Source: Pseudomonadota bacterium (GTDB taxonomy: Bacteria > Myxococcota_A > Polyangia > Haliangiales > Haliangiaceae). From it: a stretch of DNA of 41,455 nt. This document shows positions 27,251 through 34,708 of the stretch, in pieces. Within the stretch, counting starts at the first letter, position 1. Every line of letters starts with the position of its first letter. A program made the position numbers and the translations under genes. The stretch is taken from NCBI GenBank assembly GCA_022360315.1, contig JAKSDA010000149.1:1-41455 (forward strand), read 5' to 3'. The notes under the pieces were generated by a model, which worked only from the letters and a program-made list of their open reading frames with translations, did not search any database and was not told the DNA's origin.

Positions 27251-28188
27251 CACGACAACGCCCGCCGAGAAGACACCGAATCTATCGCTCATTGGTCGAC
27301 GATAGTTCGCGTTGGGACGACTTTTGCTTGCGCCCCGGCGACATAGTTGTGTCCACAGCATATAAATGCGGGTCGACGTGGACCCAATCGCTGTGCGCAT
27401 TGTTGGTATTTCAATCCGAAACCTGGCCGGCTCCGCTGGCCACGCTGTCCAGCTGGGTCGACCGGCGCGGAGAAAGCGTGCAGACCATGCTGGCCCGCTA
27501 CGAGGCGCAGGACCACCGTCGGTTGATAAAGACCCACACTCCGCTCGACGGGCTGCCCTATGACGAACACGTCAGTTATGTCGTATGCGGCCGTGATCCT
27601 CGGGACGCATTTCTGTCCATGCTCGATCACGGACAGAACCTCAAGGAGGAGGCGTTGCAGACCCTGGTACGGGAAGCCGGCCTCGATGGGCTGCCACCTT
27701 TGCCCCGGGATCCCGACGAGTTTTTTGCCCTATGGCTCACTCGGGGCACGGAAGAATGGACTTGCGAGGGTTTTCCCTTTGGGCCGTTTTTTCACCAATT
27801 CAACAGTTTTTGGGCGTATCGGCACCTGCACAACGTATTTTTTTTGCACTACGCCGATATGCTGAACGACCTCCGGGCGGAGATGCAGCGGCTCGCGCAC
27901 TTTTTGCAGGTGCCACTCGACGAGACAACCTGTGCTCGGCTTGTCGACGCCGCGTCCATCGAGCATTTTCGGCACAACGCCAGTCAGTACGCGCCAGATA
28001 CCCATCTCGACAACTGGAAACGTGACCGCGACTTTTTCCGCAAGGCTCGTTGTGGAGAGTGGAAAGAGGTATTCTCGGCCGAGATATTGAGCCTCTACGA
28101 GCGGGTCAGTGGCGAATTGCTGGCGCCCGAACTCAAAGAATGGCTCGAGCACGGCCGTCAATCGGGTCACGGTGCAAATGCCACGTGA
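27247..28188 (+). CDS. PAPS-dependent sulfotransferase (Sulfotransfer_1 type)
   Basis: 313 residues, normal length for a cytosolic sulfotransferase, which moves sulfate from PAPS to a hydroxyl or amine. The 5'-phosphosulfate loop reads TAYKCGSTWTQ (family: TYPKSGTTW). RLIKTHTPLDGLP is the substrate-side KTH segment, CGRDPRDAFLSMLDH is the 3'-phosphate-binding RDPRD..S motif, and RKARCGEWKEVFS near residue 270 matches the closing RKG..G.WK motif. The start codon overlaps the AT stop by four bases, so it is translationally coupled to the PKS operon and probably tailors the polyketide. A polyketide hydroxyl or enol is the inferred substrate. There is no fused ST-TE of the curacin kind, and module 5 lacks the beta-hydroxyl that mechanism needs. 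Confidence 0.9.
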   Translation: MTRQRPPRRHRIYRSLVDDSSRWDDFCLRPGDIVVSTAYKCGSTWTQSLCALLVFQSETWPAPLATLSSWVDRRGESVQTMLARYEAQDHRRLIKTHTPLDGLPYDEHVSYVVCGRDPRDAFLSMLDHGQNLKEEALQTLVREAGLDGLPPLPRDPDEFFALWLTRGTEEWTCEGFPFGPFFHQFNSFWAYRHLHNVFFLHYADMLNDLRAEMQRLAHFLQVPLDETTCARLVDAASIEHFRHNASQYAPDTHLDNWKRDRDFFRKARCGEWKEVFSAEILSLYERVSGELLAPELKEWLEHGRQSGHGANAT

Positions 28189-28317
28189 GATTGTACAATG
28201 GTCACGAAATACCCAGAAACCCATTCGTTGTGACTCAAACAGGGCGTTTCTGTTGCGAGACCATCGGCCGAGCCGGCCGGGACTCCGGTCGTCTGCGGGC
28301 ATTGCGCAAACATGATG

Positions 28318-28340
28318 GCCCGAGTGCGAAGCACTCGGGC
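28318..28340 (+). other. Strong GC-rich stem-loop between the two sulfotransferase genes
   Basis: GCCCGAGTGC (28318-28327), loop GAA, GCACTCGGGC (28331-28340): a perfect 10-bp stem with a 3-base loop in the 210-bp gap. There is no following T-run, so it is not a standard intrinsic terminator. It could slow or attenuate transcription or protect the mRNA 3' end of the upstream part. Nothing else is recognised in 28189-28398. Confidence 0.6.
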
Positions 28341-28398
28341 TGGGCGCGGTGCCGTTGCAATCCATAGCAATGTGACTGTGTGCAGAAGGACGTTTACT

Positions 28399-29136
28399 AT
28401 GATCGCGACATCGAAGTTTGTATTTCTTCATCTCCACAAGTCCGGTGGTACCTTCATCAATGAGTTTCTGCGGCGATTTTTCCCCGCTGCAAAGAGCATC
28501 GGATACCATTACCCGGCCAGTGCGTTGCCGCGAGAATACGCCGATTTGCCGAGATTTGGTCTGGTCCGCAATCCGTGGAGTTTCTACGTATCGTGGTTTC
28601 ATTTTCAAAAACAGAAGCCCAGGCCGGATCCGATCTTTCGGCTGACCGCCGGCGACCCGGCGAACTTTGCGGATACTGTCCGTCGTGTATTGACGCTCGG
28701 CGAGGACAGGCAACTGCTAGGCCAGGTCAGAGCCCTGTTGCCGGCTGATCTGATCCCATCGCCATCGGCCAGTCTCGAGCTGTCGCGAAGCGCGCGCGAG
28801 GCCATTGGCCCCAACCTGACAAAGGGCTCGCTCGACGCACTCGAAGCGTCCGAAGCCCGGTCGGTCGGTTACTACACTTATTTGTTCCAGTGGATGTACG
28901 GAGACCTGCACCACACGACCATCGCGCGGCTGGCCTCGGTGGGGCCCGAGTTTGTGCAATTTCTCGACGCTGTGGGCGAGCGGGTGACCGACGACATGCG
29001 GGCGTATCTGCGCGCGAACGTCCCGATCAACCGGTCATCGCACGGCCATTTCGCCGACTACTATGACGACGACCTGGCCGGTTTGGTCGCTGAAAAAGAC
29101 GCTCACGTGGTGGATACGTATCGGTTTGCGCTCTAG
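28399..29136 (+). CDS. Second sulfotransferase family protein (Sulfotransfer_2-like)
   Basis: 245 residues. The N-terminal FVFLHLHKSGGTFINEF is the HKxGGT form of the 5'-phosphosulfate loop, and FGLVRNPWSFYVSWFHF is the RxPxxRxxS-type 3'-phosphate loop. The C-terminal HFADYYDDDLAGLVAEKDAH and closing DTYRF fit the Sulfotransfer_2 branch that includes carbohydrate and bacterial lipid sulfotransferases. It is not a duplicate of the preceding gene. The start at 28399 is chosen because AAGGA stands 8 bases before it; an upstream ATG at 28312 would add 29 residues without homology and would run through the stem-loop. It is probably still part of the PKS transcript, though with a 210-bp gap. The substrate is unknown. 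Confidence 0.8.
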   Translation: MIATSKFVFLHLHKSGGTFINEFLRRFFPAAKSIGYHYPASALPREYADLPRFGLVRNPWSFYVSWFHFQKQKPRPDPIFRLTAGDPANFADTVRRVLTLGEDRQLLGQVRALLPADLIPSPSASLELSRSAREAIGPNLTKGSLDALEASEARSVGYYTYLFQWMYGDLHHTTIARLASVGPEFVQFLDAVGERVTDDMRAYLRANVPINRSSHGHFADYYDDDLAGLVAEKDAHVVDTYRFAL

Positions 29137-29140
29137 TGCG

Positions 29141-29184
29141 CATTCCGGCCACCGTGATCACCCATTCCAGGCATCGTGATCACT
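29141..29184. mobile_element. IS21-like terminal repeats (remnant of an element end)
   Basis: Two 22-bp imperfect direct repeats, beginning CATTCCGGCCACCGTGATCA at 29141 and CATTCCAGGCATCGTGATCA at 29163 (18 of 22 identical). Tandem repeats containing GTGATCAC and ATTCC are familiar from the ends of IS21-family elements, where the transposase IstA binds. No istA or istB gene is left here. The remnant starts 4 bases after the second sulfotransferase stop, so it probably marks the end of the biosynthetic cluster. Confidence 0.6.
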
Positions 29185-29597
29185 TCGCACGCACCGGGAT
29201 CCCGCGCCTGCTGGCGGCGCCGGCTGCTCGTGTTGCTGACCACTCGGCGAGACCGTCAACGGCTCGACGATCAATTACGAGGTCGGGCCGGCCGCCAGGG
29301 GGACCCTGGAAACCGCGGTCATTCGTGAGCCGCGAAGCTCCCCCACTCGCCGCGCATCGGTCCGACCCCCACATCGATCAACGAATCGACTGGGCCCAGC
29401 GCGTCGTCGCCGGTCGCCACCAGAGTCGGCGGGACGCCCTGTCGCGATATGCGGTGGTGGAGCAGCAACGGGCGTTGGTTCGCGCCGAGCGGGGTGAGAC
29501 AGGGGACGGACCACGGCGGACGGACCAACTGTTGATCGCTAACATAATCATGCAACGCCGTTTTTCAGACTCTGCGACGACACTTATAGTTGAGCTT
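29185..29597. other. Non-coding stretch, possibly decayed
   Basis: About 410 bases between the IS remnant and the class-V PLP enzyme. Reading frames are open on both strands because of the high G+C, but none gives a recognisable protein. One minus-strand frame has a protein-like end (DDALGPVDSLIDVGVGPM) that may be the trace of an older gene. Confidence 0.4.
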
Positions 29598-31361
29598 ATG
29601 AGCGATCCTCGTGAGCTTCTGGTCGAAACGATCCGCAACTCGGTCATCGGCGCCGACAATGCCATCGAAACGCCTTACGGTCTGCGACGGGTCACCTACG
29701 CCGACTACACTGCGTCGGGCCGCTCGCTGAGTTTTATTGAGGACTATATCCGCGACGAGGTGATGCCCCTGTACGCCAATACCCACACCGAATCCTCGGG
29801 CACCGGCCTGCAGACCACCCGGTTTCGAGAAGAGGCACGCAAGTGCATTCGAGAAGCGGTGGGCGGCGGCAAGGACGACATCGTCATCTTCTGCGGCTCC
29901 GGAGCGACGGCCGCCATTAACAAGTTGATCGACATCCTCAATCTTCGGTTGCCGGCGGATCTCGATGCCAAGTACGGGCTCAGCGAGTTGATTCCAATGA
30001 ACGAACGGCCGGTTGTCTTCATCGGCCCCTACGAGCACCACTCCAACGAGTTGCCGTGGCGGGAGTCGATCGCGGACGTCGTGGTGATCGACGAAGACGC
30101 CGACGGCCGCATCGACCAAGCGCACCTGAAGCGAGAGCTCGAAAGGTATGTCGACCGGCCATTAAAAATCGGCAGTTTTTCGGCCGCATCAAACGTGACC
30201 GGCATCGGCTCGGACACCCGGGGCATCGCCGCGTTGCTGCACGAGCACGGGGCCTTGAGCTTGTGGGACTTCGCCGCGGCGGCGCCCTACGTCGAGATCG
30301 AGATGAATATGGCCGACGACAAACCCGGCGGCAACCTCGTGTACAAAGACGCGGTATTCCTCTCGCCGCACAAGTTCATCGGCGGGCCCGGCACTCCCGG
30401 GATCTTGGTCGCCAAACGGCACCTGTTTGGCAACCGCGTGCCTTCAGTTCCTGGCGGGGGCACGGTGCTGTTTGTCACCCCTGAGGATCAACAGTATCTC
30501 GCCGACCCCGAGCATCGGGAAGAAGGGGGCACACCGGCTATTATCGAGTCGATTCGAGCGGGCATCGTTTTTGAGCTCAAGCGGGCGGTCGGCCACGACA
30601 TCATCTACAAGCGCGAACGAAAGTTCGTTCGCGCCGCGATTGATTCGTGGGATGCCAACGAAAACATTCGCATTCTCGGCAACAAGGACGCGTGGCGGTT
30701 GTCGATCGTCTCGTTCACCATCCAACACGGCGACCGGTTCTTGCACCACAACTTCGTGGTGAGCCTGCTCAACGATTTGTTTGGTATCCAGGCTCGGGGC
30801 GGCTGCTCCTGCGCAGGCCCGTACGGCCATCGCCTGCTGGGCATCGACCTCGTGAAGTCCAAAGAATTCCAGCGCGAGATCGTCCGCGGCTGTGAGGGCG
30901 TCAAGCCCGGATGGGTACGGGTAAACTTCAACTACTTCATCTCCGACGAGGTCTTCAACTACATTCTCGACGCGGTGCACTTCGTGGCCAACGAGGGATG
31001 GAAGCTGCTACCCGACTACGAGTTTGACGCGGAAACGGGTCTGTGGCACCACCGGGAGGGCCAACCCGAACCCCCGATGAGCCTACGCGACATCGACTTC
31101 GCATCGGGCCGACTGAGTTACCCATCGCGGCATTCAGCGGTGCCCGAGCGCAAACTGCCCACGTACCTCGATCTGGCGTACGAGGTGGTGGAGAAGTCCC
31201 GAGCCCGATTCGCAACCGGCGCCGCGCGGGATCCACAGCTGTCCGCGGATTTCGAGTCGTTGCGGTGGTTCCCGCTGCCCTCCGAGGCTCTCGAAGCGCT
31301 GCCGGCCGCGGAGACTGCGCCGGCCTGGGCCGCTGCGGCACGACCGCAAAAGGCAGAGTGA
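29598..31361 (+). CDS. Aminotransferase class V-fold PLP-dependent enzyme (cysteine desulfurase/selenocysteine lyase-like)
   Basis: 587 residues. The fold-type I PLP signature is clear: VFIGPYEHHSNELPWRE (cofactor-side histidines), LWDFAAAAPYVEIEM with the Asp that contacts the pyridine nitrogen, and SPHKFIGGPGTPG with the Schiff-base lysine. The C-terminal loop RGGCSCAGPYGH has two cysteines where cysteine desulfurases carry a single catalytic Cys (RxGxxCA). The enzyme may thus be a C-S lyase or desulfurase, but its substrate is not known. It is about 150 residues longer than SufS-type enzymes because of a C-terminal extension ending in an Ala/Pro-rich tail. ATG 29598 is chosen because homology starts directly there (DPRELLVETIRNSVIG); an open frame back to 29136 crosses the IS remnant and is not supported. 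It stands apart from the PKS operon. Confidence 0.82.
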   Translation: MSDPRELLVETIRNSVIGADNAIETPYGLRRVTYADYTASGRSLSFIEDYIRDEVMPLYANTHTESSGTGLQTTRFREEARKCIREAVGGGKDDIVIFCGSGATAAINKLIDILNLRLPADLDAKYGLSELIPMNERPVVFIGPYEHHSNELPWRESIADVVVIDEDADGRIDQAHLKRELERYVDRPLKIGSFSAASNVTGIGSDTRGIAALLHEHGALSLWDFAAAAPYVEIEMNMADDKPGGNLVYKDAVFLSPHKFIGGPGTPGILVAKRHLFGNRVPSVPGGGTVLFVTPEDQQYLADPEHREEGGTPAIIESIRAGIVFELKRAVGHDIIYKRERKFVRAAIDSWDANENIRILGNKDAWRLSIVSFTIQHGDRFLHHNFVVSLLNDLFGIQARGGCSCAGPYGHRLLGIDLVKSKEFQREIVRGCEGVKPGWVRVNFNYFISDEVFNYILDAVHFVANEGWKLLPDYEFDAETGLWHHREGQPEPPMSLRDIDFASGRLSYPSRHSAVPERKLPTYLDLAYEVVEKSRARFATGAARDPQLSADFESLRWFPLPSEALEALPAAETAPAWAAAARPQKAE

Positions 31362-31471
31362 TTCTGCGGCAGCCTGTCGCAGGGGACAGAAAATCTACCT
31401 TGTGATCGTGTAATGGGCTGAAACGGTGGCGCTACAGACAGTGCTGCCGTTGCAGTGGTACCCTCTCGAGC

Positions 31472-31636
31472 ATGAAGCTCAAACGCCAGAAAAAACTCAC
31501 CTTGACCAAAACGACGATCTGTACTCTGACAGCTGCTAATCTCGCGGGTATTCGCGGTGGTGACGAGCTCAACGCGTCTAGCAGCTGCCTCGTTGATGGC
31601 CAGCCGGCGATCGGCGAGGGGGTAATGAGGCGCTAG
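31472..31636 (+). CDS. Lanthipeptide-like RiPP precursor peptide (54 aa)
   Basis: A 54-residue frame. The N-terminal part, MKLKRQKKLTLTKTTICTL then TAANLAGIRGG, closely follows the leader consensus of class I lanthipeptide precursors of Bacteroidota and myxobacterial type (KKLxLxKxTIxxLTxxxLxxIxGG), with the GG cleavage site at residues 29-30. The possible core is DELNASSSCLVDGQPAIGEG plus VMRR: three Ser and one Cys, enough for one thioether ring. No lanthionine synthetase, protease or transporter is in the window, so modification would need enzymes elsewhere. No clear ribosome-binding site is seen. The stop is directly followed, in the same frame, by a DUF5131-like fragment, so the core may have been altered by recombination. 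The leader is seen in the sequence; an active RiPP is inferred. Confidence 0.6.
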   Translation: MKLKRQKKLTLTKTTICTLTAANLAGIRGGDELNASSSCLVDGQPAIGEGVMRR

Positions 31637-31810
31637 CCCGGGACCGGTGCCCGGCCAGCCGAGCTCGATTGGTTTCGCTCGGTGCGCGATCAGTGCCGCG
31701 CAGCGGACACGGCGTTCTTTCTCAAACAGCTGGTCGACAATGGCAAGAAGCTCTCGCGTCCCGAACTCGACGGCCAGCGCTGGACCCAGGTTCTCACTCA
31801 CCCGCCGATT
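31637..31810 (+). pseudogene. C-terminal remnant of a DUF5131 (phage Gp37/Gp68-like) protein
   Basis: The frame reads PGTGARPAELDWFRSVRDQC, then RAADTAFFLKQLVDNGKKLS and RPELDGQRWTQV. This matches the end of DUF5131 proteins (GPGARPxxxxWxRxLRDQCxxAxVPFFxKQWG, later LDGRxW). The N-terminal radical-SAM-like part is absent, so it is a remnant. It starts right after the stop codon of the RiPP-like peptide in the same frame. The rest of the gap to 31894 holds nothing recognisable. Confidence 0.6.
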
Positions 31811-31894
31811 ACCGGCCAACTTGTCGACAAGAAGGGCCCGCGCAAAAATAACTTTCCTTCATTTACCCATAATCCTCGATTTCATGCCGAAAAT

Positions 31895-33067
31895 CTAATA
31901 GCCACGCAGAATAGGTATCAGATGCGCACTTCCCATGCGCACGGCCAGATCGTATGGGGTGGTGCCAAGTTCATCGATCGCATGCTTGACGGCGCCAGCG
32001 TTGAGGAGGGCATGGACCAGGTCGGCAACAACACCCTCAGCGGCGGCGATGTGAAGGGGCGTGCGGCCTTTGGCGCCCTTGGCGTTGGGGTCAGAGCCCG
32101 CTTCGACAAGTGTTCGAACGGTCATGACCGACGCTGCCATTGAGCTCGTCGTCTTGGAGGACGCGCAGAAGACCACGTGATGCAATGGAGTAAAGTCGTT
32201 CTCATCGCGAACATCGACGTCGGCACCAGCGGCGAGAAGCATACGGAGCGTCTCGGGATTGGCGCTGGATGCCGCGGTTTCGAGTGGACTGTAGCCGTGA
32301 CGGTTCTGGCAGTTGACCGTGGCGCCGGCGTCCAGGAGCAGCCGGACAAGGGCGGAGTCGTGACCAGCCATGAGCAAAAGAATGCTGTTGCCGGCTATGT
32401 CGAGAGCGTTCACATCGGCGCCGGCTGCTAGAAGACGCTGAATGGTTGGCAGTGGTTCCAATGAACCTAGCGGATAATAACCATCGCCGCACATGAGTCT
32501 CACGCCGGTGGGGTGGACGCATGCCGTCGCGAGTAGCGCTGTGCGACCGATCGTGTCTCGGGCGTGTACATCAGCGCCAGCGGCCAGGAGCTGCTCTATC
32601 AGCCGGCGTTGTATGGACTGCGCCCTGTCGAGCCATAGCCGATGCTGGCTGGAGTGGTACTCGGCCTCGCCCCGCATGATGGCGGGCTCGAGAATACAAA
32701 AGGAGGACTCACACAGATGGATGAGGGGTGTCGCGAGATCGGCGTTGTTCGCGTCCGGGTCATTGAGCCGTACGAGGAGGTCGGAGTATTCGCCGTATTC
32801 GTCGTGCATACGAGGATTGGCTTTCCTGTATTTCTCGTATTCCGCGTCCAACCGGGCTTGCTCTGCGGGGTTCAGAACTCGCAGAGCGGCGGCCTCGGCT
32901 TCGCGATCTCTCGGTGGAGTGCGAACATCGGGATCGGCCCCTGCCCCCAGCAGGAGCTCGGCGATATCGGGCATGCCGACCATGACTGCTGCGTGCAAGC
33001 CACGATGGAGCTCTTCGGTGCCGATGTAGAAGGGAAGCATCTTGCGGACGCACGCTTTGTCGGCCAA
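31895..33067 (-). CDS. Ankyrin repeat protein
   Basis: About 390 residues with at least six ankyrin units, e.g. GLHAAVMVGMPDIAELLLGA, LIEQLLAAGADVHARDTIGR, IQRLLAAGADVNALDIAGN, LVRLLLDAGATVNCQNRHGY, ETLRMLLAAGADVDVRDEND, TPLHIAAAEG. Ankyrin repeats bind partner proteins; the partner here is unknown. No signal peptide is seen, so it is probably cytoplasmic. The start is uncertain: in this frame only a TTG at 33067 is available after an upstream TGA, although homologous-looking sequence (LQDAILLADKACVRKML) begins slightly before it. An ATG one frame off, near 33106, would fit if one base were wrong or lost (MFEQHK...). Divergent from the Uma2 gene, with a 291-bp shared upstream gap in which I see no other gene. 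Confidence 0.85.
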   Translation of the reverse strand: MADKACVRKMLPFYIGTEELHRGLHAAVMVGMPDIAELLLGAGADPDVRTPPRDREAEAAALRVLNPAEQARLDAEYEKYRKANPRMHDEYGEYSDLLVRLNDPDANNADLATPLIHLCESSFCILEPAIMRGEAEYHSSQHRLWLDRAQSIQRRLIEQLLAAGADVHARDTIGRTALLATACVHPTGVRLMCGDGYYPLGSLEPLPTIQRLLAAGADVNALDIAGNSILLLMAGHDSALVRLLLDAGATVNCQNRHGYSPLETAASSANPETLRMLLAAGADVDVRDENDFTPLHHVVFCASSKTTSSMAASVMTVRTLVEAGSDPNAKGAKGRTPLHIAAAEGVVADLVHALLNAGAVKHAIDELGTTPYDLAVRMGSAHLIPILRGY

Positions 33068-33358
33068 GAGGATGGCGTCTTGGAGCTTTTGTGTTGTTCG
33101 AACATGGCGGACTCAACAATATATATAGTTTGGCGCTTATTGCGGGCCCGATAGCATGGTCCTTTCGGCCGCGTCCAGGGTCGGGTATGGGGGGGCGCGC
33201 AGCACAGAACCACTCGGTCTGGACAATTTGGAGAGGACCCAGCAGACAACCATTACCCGTCTACCTCGGCGCGCCCAAGCGATGAAAACTTCACTATTTT
33301 TCGCAAGTTACTGTGATTTTTGCTTTGATAGAACGATCATCCTCGATAGGCTTAGCGC

Positions 33359-33922
33359 ATGAGCACGAGCCCTCAGATAGCGGGCGACGAGTTTCCCGAC
33401 GAGCTGCCCAAACAATACGAGATCGTTTGTGGCAACCTCATGCGCAAGGCAGTGCCGACCTACCGACACGGTGTTCTCCAACTACGGCTGGGCTCGTTCG
33501 TTTTGCCGTTCTACGGCAAGCGGAGCGCACCTGGGGGTTGGTGGACTTCGACGGAATGCGAAATCGAGCTCTTCGCCAAGCCCGATGCACAGCGCTATCA
33601 GCCAGATTTGGTGGGATGGAAAATCGACATCGTGCCGAAGGAACCACGGGGCGCTCAGGTTGGCACTTGGCCGCAGTGGGTGTGCGAGATCCTGTCGCCG
33701 TCCACAGCCGATAGAGATAAGGGCGTCAAGTTGAACGCCTACCACCGCGCCCACGTCGATCACTACTGGCTCGTCGATCCTGACAAGCAGACCCTGACTG
33801 TGCTGGCCTGGGCCGCGGCCGGCTACCAAACGCTTCTCACCGCTGGTCCAGGTGACTGCGTTCGCGCTGACCCCTTTTCAGAGCGGGAGTTGGATCTTGG
33901 CTGGCTCTTCGATTTCGAGTAG
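33359..33922 (+). CDS. Uma2 family putative restriction endonuclease (DUF820), second copy
   Basis: 187 residues. Core motifs: AQRYQPDLVGW (catalytic-type Asp), WVCEILSPSTADRDKGVKLN (Glu-x-Leu-S, then DR..K), AYHRAHVDHYWLVDPDKQTL and an ending that cycles back to ELDLGWLFD. This belongs to the same nuclease-like family as the gene at 2862-3407 but to a different sub-branch (it has ILSPST instead of VANSSL), so the two are not a recent duplication. Single gene with no recognisable ribosome-binding site of note and no partner. Role unknown. Confidence 0.85.
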   Translation: MSTSPQIAGDEFPDELPKQYEIVCGNLMRKAVPTYRHGVLQLRLGSFVLPFYGKRSAPGGWWTSTECEIELFAKPDAQRYQPDLVGWKIDIVPKEPRGAQVGTWPQWVCEILSPSTADRDKGVKLNAYHRAHVDHYWLVDPDKQTLTVLAWAAAGYQTLLTAGPGDCVRADPFSERELDLGWLFDFE

Positions 33923-34172
33923 TCGAAACCGGCCTTGCTGATGCCGGTGAGGACATCGCAATGCCCCATTTGGTGGGTAGACAATCGACCACCGAATCGA
34001 TAGGGCAAACATGTTGTCCAGCGCAGAAGCAATGCCATACCAACGACGCGCGACGTCGACCGCTGGCATCGTCCTCTTCAGGACGAAGGTTGCGTCGCGC
34101 ATTTCCTTCATCGCGAAGGGTCCATGCCAGGCACTGCAGAGTCAACTGCCACGCGTTCACCCATGGTCGACG
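33923..34172. other. Gene-poor stretch, nothing recognised
   Basis: Open frames exist on both strands but none gives a recognisable protein. One minus-strand frame (MKEMRDATFVLKRTMPAVDV onward) looks protein-like and may be decayed coding DNA. Confidence 0.35.
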
Positions 34173-34280
34173 GCTTGCCTCCCCAATCGGGCTCAGCATT
34201 GCCTCAGACAGCCCGACAATCGCTCGACTGTTGCGCGCCTTGTCGCTTGCCTCCCCAATCGGGCTCAGCATTGCCTCAGA
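34173..34280. repeat. Exact 36-bp direct repeat with a 36-bp spacer (CRISPR-like geometry)
   Basis: The 36-mer starting GCTTGCCTCCCCAATCGGGC occurs without mismatch at 34173-34208 and 34245-34280, separated by exactly 36 bases. Identity ends at those limits on both sides. There is no third copy up- or downstream and no cas gene in the window. The 36/36 spacing is typical of CRISPR arrays, but the repeat has only a weak inner dyad (CCC...GGG) and no ATTGAAAC-type end. It may be a relict mini-array or an unrelated duplication. Confidence 0.55.
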
Positions 34281-34544
34281 TGTTGTGACCAGTCGGGCGG
34301 CCGCCGTCAGCTGGCGACAATGATGATATTCTCCACTGGCGCGCCTGTGGCCCGGCAACTTCTTCGTGGCAACCTCGTCCGGGTATACCGCATTGCGCCA
34401 TCAGACCGCTTCGAGCGTATCGCTGCCCCTGTAACCAGTTGAAACAGCGTTCTCTTTCGGCCATCCTTCCGGTTGCCAAACGGTCTTTTAGCTCGTCGAG
34501 CTGGCTTTCTCCTGCGTCGATGGAGCTGTTGATGGCGTCTGCGG

Positions 34545-34634
34545 CTGCACGTTGCCCTCGGGCCGGTCCTGTTGGCGGATGTATTTGCGGATCTGTTCCT
34601 CCTCTACTCCAATCATGGATACTGCATAGCGCTT
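34545..34634 (-). pseudogene. IS200/IS605-type transposase (TnpA) C-terminal remnant
   Basis: About 30 codons on the minus strand read KRYAVSMIGVEEEQIRKYIR then QQDRPEGNVQ. This resembles the end of the small Y1 transposase of IS200/IS605 elements (GYxVSTVGxxExxIRxYIxxQE). The HUH motif and catalytic tyrosine region are missing, so it is a scrap only. Confidence 0.5.
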
Positions 34635-34708
34635 TGCTCTCCTTCTCGTAGACCGCTGAGCCCGGAGGAGGCATTTTCACTGAATTCTGACGGCCAAGCC
34701 TCGGGAGT

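Noticed and set aside
27247..28188. Curacin-type ST-TE decarboxylative chain release
   Set aside because: That needs an ST fused or acting on a beta-hydroxyl of the last unit; module 5 has no KR, and the TE comes before the ST gene.
28318..28340. Intrinsic terminator closing the PKS operon
   Set aside because: The stem is strong but no run of T follows on the plus strand.
28312..28398. Start of the second sulfotransferase at ATG 28312
   Set aside because: The extra 29 residues are encoded across the stem-loop and do not fit the family; AAGGA precedes ATG 28399.
29136..29597. N-terminal extension of the class-V PLP enzyme back to GTG 29136
   Set aside because: It would begin inside the previous stop codon and read through an IS21-like end; homology begins at ATG 29598.
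34173..34280. Calling the 36/36/36 repeat a confirmed CRISPR array
   Set aside because: Only two repeats, no cas genes, no typical repeat end. Kept as a repeat and a finding only.
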